Of a DNA stretch of 15,881 bases, positions 6,765-13,412 are shown piece after piece; the first letter of the stretch is position 1, and each line of letters opens with the position of its first letter. The translations under genes were made by a program, and so were the position numbers. The notes beneath the pieces are model-generated. The model made no database searches. It was not told the origin of the DNA and was given only the letters and a program-made list of their open reading frames with translations. This DNA is from Halobacteriales archaeon QS_5_70_15 (lineage in GTDB: Archaea; Halobacteriota; Halobacteria; Halobacteriales; Haloarculaceae), in NCBI GenBank assembly GCA_003022005.1, contig PXRQ01000076.1, positions 1 through 15,881 of the forward strand, in the 5' to 3' direction.

Positions 6765-6791
6765 GAGGCGACTGGGGCGCCTCGGGGGAGG
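6765..6791 (+). promoter_or_regulatory. Leader hairpin and Shine-Dalgarno of the GT2 gene
   Basis: GAGGCG (6765-6770) pairs with CGCCTC (6778-6783) around a 7-nt loop. The purine-rich GGGGGAGG follows immediately at 6784-6791, about 10 nt before the ATG. A plausible AT-rich promoter (GATAAGCTATTAG, about 6712-6724) would give a leader of about 55 nt, unlike the other genes in this window. Confidence 0.4.
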
Positions 6792-6801
6792 GCACAGAGA
6801 G

Positions 6802-8070
6802 ATGGAAACCGACGAAACCGGGAGACGGCGACTGCGGGACGAGAAGCAGCGAACGAACGGCCGGTCGCCCGGTCCGGAGACAGGGGGCGATACCGGAACC
6901 GGGCCGGCGGAGCGACGGTCGGGCGAGGAGCTACTCCTCCCGGCGGGGAGCGAGCAGACCCCGACGCTGAGCGTCGTCATGCCGACGCTGAACGAGGAAG
7001 AGGGTATCGCGGAGTGCATCGACCGGATAACCCGCGCGCTCGAGGAACTGCAGGTGTACGGCGAGGTGATCGTGAGCGACTCCTCGGCCGACCGGACACC
7101 GGAGATCGCGGCCGAACACGGCGCCCGCGTCGTCACCCCGGACGAGCCGGGGTACGGCTACGCGTACCGGTACGCGTTCGAGCGGGTCCGCGGGGAGTAC
7201 GTAGCCATCGGGGACGCCGACACGACCTACGACTTCGCCGAGCTGCCGGGGCTCTACCGGCTCGTCGCGGAGGGCGACGCGGACATGGCGATGGGGAGCC
7301 GACTCGAGGGGGAGATCCGCCCGGGCGCGATGCCGGCGCTCCACCGGTACGTGGGCAACCCGCTGCTGACGAAGTTCCTCAACGTCTTCTACGGCGCCGG
7401 CGTCTCCGACGCCCACAGCGGCTTCCGCGTCATCCGGCGGTCGACGCTCGAGGGGCTGAACCCCGTGACCGACGGGATGGAGTTCGCCAGCGAGATGGTG
7501 ATGGAGGCCGCGGCGCGGGACCTGCAGATCGCCGAGCTACCGATCACCTACCACGAGCGCGAGGGGGAGGCGACCCTCGAGAGCTTCCGCGACGGCTGGC
7601 GCCACGTCCGGTTCATGCTGGTGAACGCGCCGGGCTACCTCTTCTCGGTGCCGGGCGTGGTGCTCGCCGCGGTCGGCGCCCTGCTCGTCGGCCTCTCGCT
7701 GGGCGGCGTCGAGCCGTTCGGGGCCACCCTCGGCATCCGGAGCGTCATCGCGGGGTGTCTGGGGGTGCTCGTCGGGAGCCAGGTGTTCGGCTTCGGCGTG
7801 TTCGCGGCCGTGGCGGGGGACCCGATCCGGACCCCGAACGACCCGCTGACACAGGGGGTGATAGAGCGGGTCGGCCTGGAGCAGGGCGCGCTCGTCTTCG
7901 CCGCCGGCATCGCGTACCTCCTCAGTCTCGTCGTCAGCTGGGTGAGCTCCGGGTTCGGGTCGCTCCCCTCGCCGGCGCTCGACGTCGTGGCGATGACGGC
8001 GACGGTGCTCGGTCTGCAGATCGTCTTCTCGTCGTTCTTCCTGAGCGCGATCGGGGACGACGCGTTCTGA
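6802..8070 (+). CDS. Membrane-anchored family 2 glycosyltransferase (DPM/DPG-synthase type)
   Basis: This 422-aa protein joins a GT-A glycosyltransferase to a C-terminal membrane region. Residues 1-52 are charged and probably disordered. The catalytic domain starts at LSVVMPTLNEEEGIAECIDR (about 54-73). It has SDSSADRT, the metal/nucleotide-binding GDADTTYDF, GSRLEGEIRPGAMPALHRYV, and the acceptor-side motif SDAHSGFRVIRR. From about residue 275 there are four hydrophobic segments, including PGYLFSVPGVVLAAVGALLV, SVIAGCLGVLVGSQVFGFGV, FAAGIAYLLSLVVSW and ATVLGLQIVFSSFFLSAI. Relatives transfer a sugar from a nucleotide donor to a polyprenyl/dolichyl phosphate on the cytoplasmic face. The donor sugar is unknown. 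A shorter start is possible because the N-terminal extension is not conserved, but the Shine-Dalgarno before 6802 supports this ATG. It is separated by 227 nt from the glycan operon downstream. Confidence 0.9.
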   Translation: METDETGRRRLRDEKQRTNGRSPGPETGGDTGTGPAERRSGEELLLPAGSEQTPTLSVVMPTLNEEEGIAECIDRITRALEELQVYGEVIVSDSSADRTPEIAAEHGARVVTPDEPGYGYAYRYAFERVRGEYVAIGDADTTYDFAELPGLYRLVAEGDADMAMGSRLEGEIRPGAMPALHRYVGNPLLTKFLNVFYGAGVSDAHSGFRVIRRSTLEGLNPVTDGMEFASEMVMEAAARDLQIAELPITYHEREGEATLESFRDGWRHVRFMLVNAPGYLFSVPGVVLAAVGALLVGLSLGGVEPFGATLGIRSVIAGCLGVLVGSQVFGFGVFAAVAGDPIRTPNDPLTQGVIERVGLEQGALVFAAGIAYLLSLVVSWVSSGFGSLPSPALDVVAMTATVLGLQIVFSSFFLSAIGDDAF

Positions 8071-8077
8071 TACGGAC

Positions 8078-8094
8078 GGTCGCGGCCCGCGACC
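8078..8094 (+). terminator. Perfect inverted repeat after the GT2 stop
   Basis: GGTCGCGG-C-CCGCGACC is a perfect 17-nt inverted repeat beginning 8 nt after the stop codon. It could fold as a six-pair stem with a five-base loop. No T-run follows, so it is only a candidate end of this transcript. Confidence 0.35.
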
Positions 8095-8266
8095 GGCGAC
8101 CACGGACCCCGTCCGAGGGACCGACGGTGAACCGTTACCGCACCCGTTACACCCGTCCGGGCCCTCGCGGGGCACCGAACCGCACGGGCGTCGTCGTATC
8201 GCCACCGCCGGCCGTCGTCCGGCACCCGCGACCCCGGCCGTAGCTTGCGGAGCGGTGGAGCGCTGG

Positions 8267-8273
8267 ATTTAAC
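8267..8273 (+). promoter_or_regulatory. Promoter of the glycan operon
   Basis: ATTTAAC, the only AT-rich stretch in the 227-nt gap, is centred about 28 nt before the ATG at 8298. This fits a leaderless transcript starting at the first operon gene. Confidence 0.6.
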
Positions 8274-8297
8274 CCGGATAGTCGGGAGATAGGCCGT

Positions 8298-8525
8298 ATG
8301 AGCCAACGTGACGAACGCCGCTCGCTCGACCTTCCGGGCGGGATCGTCGACCGCATCGAGCGTCGCCTCCCCCGGACGGACTTCGACACCCCCGAGGCGT
8401 ACGTCACCTACGTCATGCGGGAGGTGCTCTACTACGTCGAGTCCGAGACCGACGAGGAGTTCGAGGCGGTCGACGAGGCGGACGTTCGGGACCGCCTCCG
8501 GTCGCTCGGCTACCTGAACGAGTAG
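8298..8525 (+). CDS. Small protein, possibly ribbon-helix-helix-like, with RLRSLGYL tail
   Basis: This is a 75-aa acidic protein. Residues 9-44 (LDLPGGIVDRIERRLPRTDF followed by DTPEAYVTYVMREVL) have the layout of a ribbon-helix-helix/CopG-type domain: a short strand, a helix, a turn, then a second helix. An acidic linker follows, and the chain ends DRLRSLGYLNE. An RLRxLGYL-like ending is, as I recall, often found at the C-terminus of sulfatase/AlkP-superfamily proteins and of small RHH-like proteins encoded beside them. Here it stands alone as the first gene of an operon with two such enzymes. It may be a DNA-binding regulator or a partner subunit, and neither is shown. The start is set by the leaderless promoter, and the stop is 1 nt before the next ATG. 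Confidence 0.85.
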   Translation: MSQRDERRSLDLPGGIVDRIERRLPRTDFDTPEAYVTYVMREVLYYVESETDEEFEAVDEADVRDRLRSLGYLNE

Positions 8526-8526
8526 G

Positions 8527-9432
8527 ATGAGCTGGCCGTCGGTCTCCGTGGTGATCCCGACCAAGGACGCCGGCCCGGACTTCGAGGACCTCCTCTCGCT
8601 GATCGACGCACAGGACTACCCCGCGCCGGTCGAGGTGGTCGTGGTCGACTCGGGATCGACCGACGGGACCAGGGCAGTGGCCCGCGGGTTCGGCGCGACC
8701 GTCAACCGCATCGACCCCGAATCGTTCCACCACGCCCGGACCCGGAACTACGGGGCGGAGCGTGCCTCGAACGACGTCGTCGTCTTCACCGTCCAGGACG
8801 CCCGGCCCATCGACGAGACGTGGCTCCGGCCGCTCGTCGGAACCCTCCGGGAGGACGGGGTGGGGGTCGCCTACGGACGGCAGGTGGCCTACCCGGACGC
8901 CAAGCCGATGGACCAGTTCTTCTACGAGTACTTCTACCCGACCGAGCCCCGGACGATCACGCCGGAGGACACCGACGACCAACGGGAGTTCTACCTCCAG
9001 AACGTCTTCATCTCGGACGTCACCGCCGCGGTCCCCCGGGACGTCTGGTCGGCCGTCCGGTTCGACCCCGAAACGCCGATGTCCGAGGACAAGGAGCTCG
9101 CCATCCGGCTGCTCGAGACGGGCTACCGCCTGCGGTACGAGCCGGCGGCGGCGGTCCACCACTCCCACGCCTACACGCTGGAGAGCCTGTTCCGCCGGCG
9201 CTACGGCGACGGCGCGGCGTTCGCCGACATCGCCGAGGAGGGGGACTGCGCCTACCTCTCGAACGGGCTCTCCTACGTCGCCGCGGAGGTCCGCCACCTG
9301 TTCTCGAACGGCGAGTGGGAGTGGCTCCCCTACGCGATGGTGTACGACGCGGTCCACTTCATGGCCTTCCAGCTCGGCCGCCGCGACGACTGGCTCCCGC
9401 GGCCGTTGAAGCGCGCGCTGGGGGTGGTGTAG
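8527..9432 (+). CDS. Family 2 glycosyltransferase, rhamnosyltransferase-like
   Basis: This 301-aa soluble GT-A enzyme is probably cytoplasmic. It opens with VSVVIPTKDAGPDFEDLLSL and has VVVVDSGSTDGT. The segment FHHARTRNYGAERASNDVVV followed by FTVQDARP corresponds to the F-x-H-x-x-TRN...Q-D-A pattern of dTDP-rhamnose-using transferases. Later motifs are QNVFISDVTAAVPRDVW, the likely catalytic acid segment SEDKELAIRLLETGY, and HHSHAYTLESLFRRRYGDG. Length is typical. Rhamnose as donor is an inference from motif similarity; other deoxysugars are possible. The ATG follows the previous stop by one base. The terminal TAG shares its G with the GTG of the next gene, so translation is probably coupled. 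Confidence 0.92.
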   Translation: MSWPSVSVVIPTKDAGPDFEDLLSLIDAQDYPAPVEVVVVDSGSTDGTRAVARGFGATVNRIDPESFHHARTRNYGAERASNDVVVFTVQDARPIDETWLRPLVGTLREDGVGVAYGRQVAYPDAKPMDQFFYEYFYPTEPRTITPEDTDDQREFYLQNVFISDVTAAVPRDVWSAVRFDPETPMSEDKELAIRLLETGYRLRYEPAAAVHHSHAYTLESLFRRRYGDGAAFADIAEEGDCAYLSNGLSYVAAEVRHLFSNGEWEWLPYAMVYDAVHFMAFQLGRRDDWLPRPLKRALGVV

Positions 9433-10733
9433 TGGCCGTCGAGAGCGTCCTGCTGGTGACGATCGACGCGCTCCGGGCGGATCACTGCGGGTTCCTCGGC
9501 TACGACCGCGACACCACGCCGTTCCTCGACTCGCTTGCGACCGGCGCCCTCGTCTTCGAGTCGGCGTTCGCCGTCGGCCCCGGCACGCCCTCCTCGTTCG
9601 CCTCGCTGTTCTCCTCGCGGTACCCCCTCGAGTTCGGCGGCTACGAGGGGTTCTCGGGGAGCCGCCCGTCGCTGCCCGAGCACCTCCACCGGCGAGGGAT
9701 GAGGACCACCGGCATCCACTCGAACCCCTACCTCTCCCGGCACTACGGCTACGACCGCGGGTTCGACCACTTCGCGGACTCGTTCGAGGAGAGGGAGGAG
9801 CCGGGGCTGTTCGACCGGGTGAAGACCGAGGCCGCGGCGCTGCTCTCGCGCGACGAGACGGCCTACCGCCTCGGCCGGCGGCTGTTCCTCGCGGCCTTCG
9901 ACGAGGAGAAGCCGTACGTCGACGCCGTCGAGACGACCGACCGCGTGCTCGAGTGGCTCGCCGACGCGCCCGACCGGTCGTTCTGCTGGGCGCACTACCT
10001 CGACGTCCACGGGCCGTACCTCCCGCCCGACGAGCACCTCGACCGCGACCTCCCGCCGGACCGGGTGGAGGCGCTGAACGACCGGGTGCAGGCCGACGAC
10101 CCCTCGCTCTCGGAACGGGACCTCGCGGCCCTGGAAGCGCTCTACGACGGGGAGCTCCGGTACGTCGACGCCGAGCTCGAGCGGCTGTTCGACGGGCTGG
10201 AGGCGCGGGGCCGGCTCGGGGACACGGCGGTCGTCGTCACCGCCGACCACGGCGAGGAGTTCCTCGATCACGGTCGCCTCGGGCACCACCCGCGGCTCTA
10301 CGACGAGCTGATCCACGTCCCGCTGCTGGTGTGGCTCCCGCCCGGGGCCCGGGAGTCGTTCGACGCCGCGGCGGCCGGCAGGGTCCCGGGGCAGGTGAGC
10401 CTGCTCGACGTCGCCCCGACCGTGACCGACCTCCTCGGCGCCGAGTCGGCCCCGCGGTTCGGCGGGCGGTCGGCGCTCCGCGAGTCGGGCCACCCGGTCG
10501 TCTCGGAGGTGTCGAACCCGCACGGCGTGCTGAAGCTCGACCAGCGGTTCCGGCGGCGGTCGGTCCGAACGGGGGACTGGAAGCTCGTCGTCGGGCCGGA
10601 CGGCGAGGAGCTGTACGACCTCGAGTCCGATCCCGACGAGCTCGAGGACCTGCGCGGGGAGCGTCCGGGGCGTGCGGCGGAGCTGCGCGAGACGCTCGCC
10701 CGGGAGCGCGACATCGACCCGGGCGCGGTGTAG
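9432..10733 (+). CDS. AlkP/sulfatase-superfamily enzyme lacking the CxPSR motif (first copy)
   Basis: This is a 433-aa metal-dependent hydrolase or transferase of the alkaline phosphatase fold. The first metal motif is LLVTIDALRADHCGFLGYDR with Asp12; the second is VVVTADHGEEFLDHGRLGHH. Near the C-terminus, EELYDLESDPDELEDL is typical of sulfatases. Where sulfatases have C/S-x-P-S-R, this protein has GPGTPSSFASLFSSRYP; my alignment by eye puts Thr52 at the nucleophile site, and the following Arg is Phe. A formylglycine-dependent sulfatase is therefore unlikely. No signal peptide or membrane helix is seen, so it appears cytoplasmic. The GTG start at 9432 overlaps the upstream stop by one base, and the only alternatives lie inside conserved sequence. 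The sugar-modifying role is inferred from its glycosyltransferase neighbours. Confidence 0.9.
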   Translation: MAVESVLLVTIDALRADHCGFLGYDRDTTPFLDSLATGALVFESAFAVGPGTPSSFASLFSSRYPLEFGGYEGFSGSRPSLPEHLHRRGMRTTGIHSNPYLSRHYGYDRGFDHFADSFEEREEPGLFDRVKTEAAALLSRDETAYRLGRRLFLAAFDEEKPYVDAVETTDRVLEWLADAPDRSFCWAHYLDVHGPYLPPDEHLDRDLPPDRVEALNDRVQADDPSLSERDLAALEALYDGELRYVDAELERLFDGLEARGRLGDTAVVVTADHGEEFLDHGRLGHHPRLYDELIHVPLLVWLPPGARESFDAAAAGRVPGQVSLLDVAPTVTDLLGAESAPRFGGRSALRESGHPVVSEVSNPHGVLKLDQRFRRRSVRTGDWKLVVGPDGEELYDLESDPDELEDLRGERPGRAAELRETLARERDIDPGAV

Positions 10734-10735
10734 CC

Positions 10736-12034
10736 GTGCGGGTCAGCTTCGTCCTGCCGAGCGACGCCTCGACGGGCGGGGTGCGGGTCGTCTACGAGTA
10801 CGCCGACCGGCTCGTGGCCCGGGGCCACGACGTGACGGTCGTCGTTCCCGCGGTGCCGCCGTACCCGCTCCGGCTGCTCCGGGAGCAGGGGCCGCTCACG
10901 GTCGCACGGAAGGCCCTCGACGCGTCCGGCTCCGGCGGCGGGGTGGGGTGGGAGACCGACGCCGAGGTCCTCCGGCTGCCCGCGCTCCGGCGGCCGTTCC
11001 TCGATCGGATACCGGAAGGGGACGCCGTCGTCGCGCCCAGCTGGCGGTCGGCGCCCGCCGTCGCCCGACTCCCGGAGTCGGCGGGAGCCCCGTTCCACCT
11101 CGTCCAGCACTACGAGGCGTGGGCGCTCTGGGACGACGAGGGGTGCTGGCGGCGGGCCGAACGCCTCGCGACCGAGCGTGACCTCCCGGTGCCGGCCGCG
11201 ATGGCCGCGATCGAGCCCGGACTCCGGCTCCGGGGGTACAAGCGCCGCGTCGACGACGCGCTCTCGCTGTCGACCCGGAAGGTCGTCGTCACGGCGTGGC
11301 TCGGGACCGTGCTGGACCGGGTGTTCGGCCAGGACTCGACCCGCATCCCGAACGGCGTCGGCCACGGGACGTTCTACCCGGACGACGGGAGCGACCACGT
11401 CGGGGAGGAAGACGGCCGCAGGGACGACGGCGACACCGACCTCCGCGTGCTCGCGCCCTACCGGACGACCGAGTGGAAGGGGACCGCCGACGCGCTGGCG
11501 GCGTTCCGCCGCGTCCGGCGGGAGCGCGACGACGTCCGGTTCGGGATGTTCGGCCCCTCGGGGGGGGCATCTGATCTTCCAAGCTGGGTCGAGTTCCACG
11601 GCCGGGTCACCGACAGTCGGCTCCGCCGGCTCTACTCGACCGCCGACGTCTTCGTCTTCCCGTCGTGGGTCGAGGGGTTCGGCCTGCCGCCCCTGGAGGC
11701 GATGGCCTGCGGGACCGCCGTGCTCTCGACGGCGGTGGGCGTCGTTCGCGAGTCGACGGACGAGGGGGCCCTGACGGTGCCCCCACGGGACCCGGAGGCG
11801 CTCGGCGAGGCGCTCGCGGGACTGCTCGCCGACCCCGGGAGGCGCGAGGCGGTCGCCGCGACCGGCCGCGATACCGTCGACAGGTTTAGGTGGCGAGATG
11901 CCGTCCCCGCGCTCGAGACGGTCCTCGCCGGGAGCGACGCGGCGGCCGGCGACGGGCACACCGCCGCGGGCGGCATCGACCGTGGCACCGGCCGTGTCGG
12001 GGCTGACACCCACGACCGAGGAGACACGACGTGA
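10736..12034 (+). CDS. Family 4 glycosyltransferase (GT-B)
   Basis: This 432-aa retaining glycosyltransferase has the GT-B fold. The N-terminal domain begins VRVSFVLPSDASTGGVRVVY followed by EYADRLVARGHDVTVVVP, a classic acceptor-side start. The linker region has TRIPNGVGHGTFYPDD. The donor domain holds APYRTTEWKGTADALAAFRR, GRVTDSRLRRLYSTADVFVF, and the E-x7-E donor-binding motif in PSWVEGFGLPPLEAMACG. The last 35 or so residues (after VLAGSDAAAG) are Gly/Asp/Thr-rich and probably disordered. The GTG at 10736 begins two bases after the previous stop. The TGA overlaps the next GTG in a 4-nt GTGA. An eight-G tract at 11560-11567 is followed by AT-ending codons unlike the rest of the gene. The sugar donor is unknown. 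Confidence 0.92.
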   Translation: MRVSFVLPSDASTGGVRVVYEYADRLVARGHDVTVVVPAVPPYPLRLLREQGPLTVARKALDASGSGGGVGWETDAEVLRLPALRRPFLDRIPEGDAVVAPSWRSAPAVARLPESAGAPFHLVQHYEAWALWDDEGCWRRAERLATERDLPVPAAMAAIEPGLRLRGYKRRVDDALSLSTRKVVVTAWLGTVLDRVFGQDSTRIPNGVGHGTFYPDDGSDHVGEEDGRRDDGDTDLRVLAPYRTTEWKGTADALAAFRRVRRERDDVRFGMFGPSGGASDLPSWVEFHGRVTDSRLRRLYSTADVFVFPSWVEGFGLPPLEAMACGTAVLSTAVGVVRESTDEGALTVPPRDPEALGEALAGLLADPGRREAVAATGRDTVDRFRWRDAVPALETVLAGSDAAAGDGHTAAGGIDRGTGRVGADTHDRGDTT

Positions 12035-13407
12035 AACGCAGCATCGTCCTCGTCACGCTCGACGCGCTCCGGGCGGACCACTGCGGCTACGTCGGCTACG
12101 ACCGGCCGACGACGCCGACCATCGACCGCCTGGCGAGCGACGGCCTCGCGTTCGAGACGGCCGTCGCGCCCGGGACGAACACCTCCTCCTCGATGACCGC
12201 GACGTTCACCGGCCAGCACGCCAGCCAGGACGTCGCGTTCGCGCCCGCCGAGGACTGGCGGCGCGACCTCTCCCGTCGCTCGACGCTCGCACAGCGGCTC
12301 TCCCGGCGCGGGTACGCGACGGGGGCGGTCCACCCGCAGGTCCACGCCTCGCGGCACTTCGGGTTCGACAGCGGCTTCGACCACTTCGAGGACTTCCTCC
12401 CGGAACGCGGGGAACGCTCCGTGCAGAACGCGCTGCTCCGGCGGATGTTCGCCGGGAGCGATCTGTTCTCGACGCTGCGGAACGTCCGGAACGTCCTCGC
12501 ACGCGACGAGGCGCTCAAGCCGTGGGAGGCGTACTACGAGGACGTCCTCGGGTTGGCGACCGACCAGGAGGAGCCGTTCTTCCTCTGGACGCTCCTGCCC
12601 GACACCCACTTCCCGTATCTCCCGCCCGCAGACTACCGGCGGTGGAGCTCCCGGACGGACGTCTACCGGGCGAACTACGACTGCTACCGGCACATCGGCG
12701 ACACGGACGTCGATCTGGGGGAGCGCGCCCGCCGGCGCATCGTCGACGCGTACGACGACACCATCCGGTACTCCGACGCGTTCGTCCGCCGGCTCCGCGA
12801 GGACCTCCTCGACCGCGGTATCGATCCCGTGTTCGTCGTCCACGCCGACCACGGCGAGGCGTTCGGCGAACACGGCACCTACGGCCACCTCGCGTACCCC
12901 TACGAGGAAGTGACCCACGTGCCGCTGGTCGTCCACGGGGCCGGCGAGACCGGTCGGGTCGAGCGGCCGTTCTCGCTGCTCGACCTCGCCGACCTCCTCG
13001 TCGCCGTCGCGGAGGACCGGCGGCTCTCGGAGGCGTACGACCCCGAGGGATCCCCGCCCGACAGCGGAGTGGAGAACGACGTCGGAGCGGACCGCACGGA
13101 CGGTGTCAGCCACACGGACCGCGTGGTACAGGAGGACCGAGCAGACCGACCGTGGGCCGTCACGCAGGTCCGCGACGACGGCCGTCGGGTGACGGCCATC
13201 CGGCTCCCCGGGTGGAAGTACGTCGACCGCGGCGGGACCGAGGGCGACCGGCTGTTCGAGCTGGCGTCGGACCCCGACGAGCAGCACGACGTGAGCGGCG
13301 ACCACCCCGAACTGCTCGAGGCCTGCCGACGGATCCGGGACGCGCAGGCGACGGAGAACGCCGAGCTCGACGCCGTCCACGGCGCCTTCGACCGGCTGGA
13401 GGCCTGA
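12031..13407 (+). CDS. AlkP/sulfatase-superfamily enzyme lacking the CxPSR motif (second copy)
   Basis: This 458-aa protein is a paralogue of the enzyme two genes upstream. The N-terminus IVLVTLDALRADHCGYVGYD nearly repeats the first copy and supplies the metal ligand Asp11. A second metal motif is HADHGEAFGEHGTYGHLAYP, and the end has GDRLFELASDPDEQHDV. The nucleophile region reads APGTNTSSSMTATFTGQHAS; aligned by eye, Thr51 takes the place of the sulfatase Cys or Ser, and Met replaces the Arg. There is no signal peptide. An acidic, low-complexity insert (about residues 335-372) precedes the C-terminal strand region. The start is a GTG in a 4-nt overlap with the GT4 gene, pointing to translational coupling. 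Sulfo- or phospho-group transfer or removal on a glycan is inferred from family and context. Confidence 0.9.
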   Translation: MKRSIVLVTLDALRADHCGYVGYDRPTTPTIDRLASDGLAFETAVAPGTNTSSSMTATFTGQHASQDVAFAPAEDWRRDLSRRSTLAQRLSRRGYATGAVHPQVHASRHFGFDSGFDHFEDFLPERGERSVQNALLRRMFAGSDLFSTLRNVRNVLARDEALKPWEAYYEDVLGLATDQEEPFFLWTLLPDTHFPYLPPADYRRWSSRTDVYRANYDCYRHIGDTDVDLGERARRRIVDAYDDTIRYSDAFVRRLREDLLDRGIDPVFVVHADHGEAFGEHGTYGHLAYPYEEVTHVPLVVHGAGETGRVERPFSLLDLADLLVAVAEDRRLSEAYDPEGSPPDSGVENDVGADRTDGVSHTDRVVQEDRADRPWAVTQVRDDGRRVTAIRLPGWKYVDRGGTEGDRLFELASDPDEQHDVSGDHPELLEACRRIRDAQATENAELDAVHGAFDRLEA

Positions 13408-13412
13408 TCCCG

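Noticed and set aside
8100..8250. Repeated CCGTTAC-like triplets in the gap before the operon
   Set aside because: Only two or three imperfect occurrences are present, with no regular spacing. This is not a CRISPR array or a convincing tandem repeat.
11632..13380. Minus-strand open frame of 582 codons opposite the second AlkP-fold gene
   Set aside because: The plus strand carries conserved metal motifs and operon junctions. The antisense product is a Val/Arg/Glu-rich mirror of those codons.
11898..13412. In-frame upstream extension of the DUF2206 protein by about 500 residues
   Set aside because: The extension is Arg/Pro-rich and overlaps the AlkP-fold gene in another frame. The real protein starts at the ATG at 13413, just after that gene's stop.
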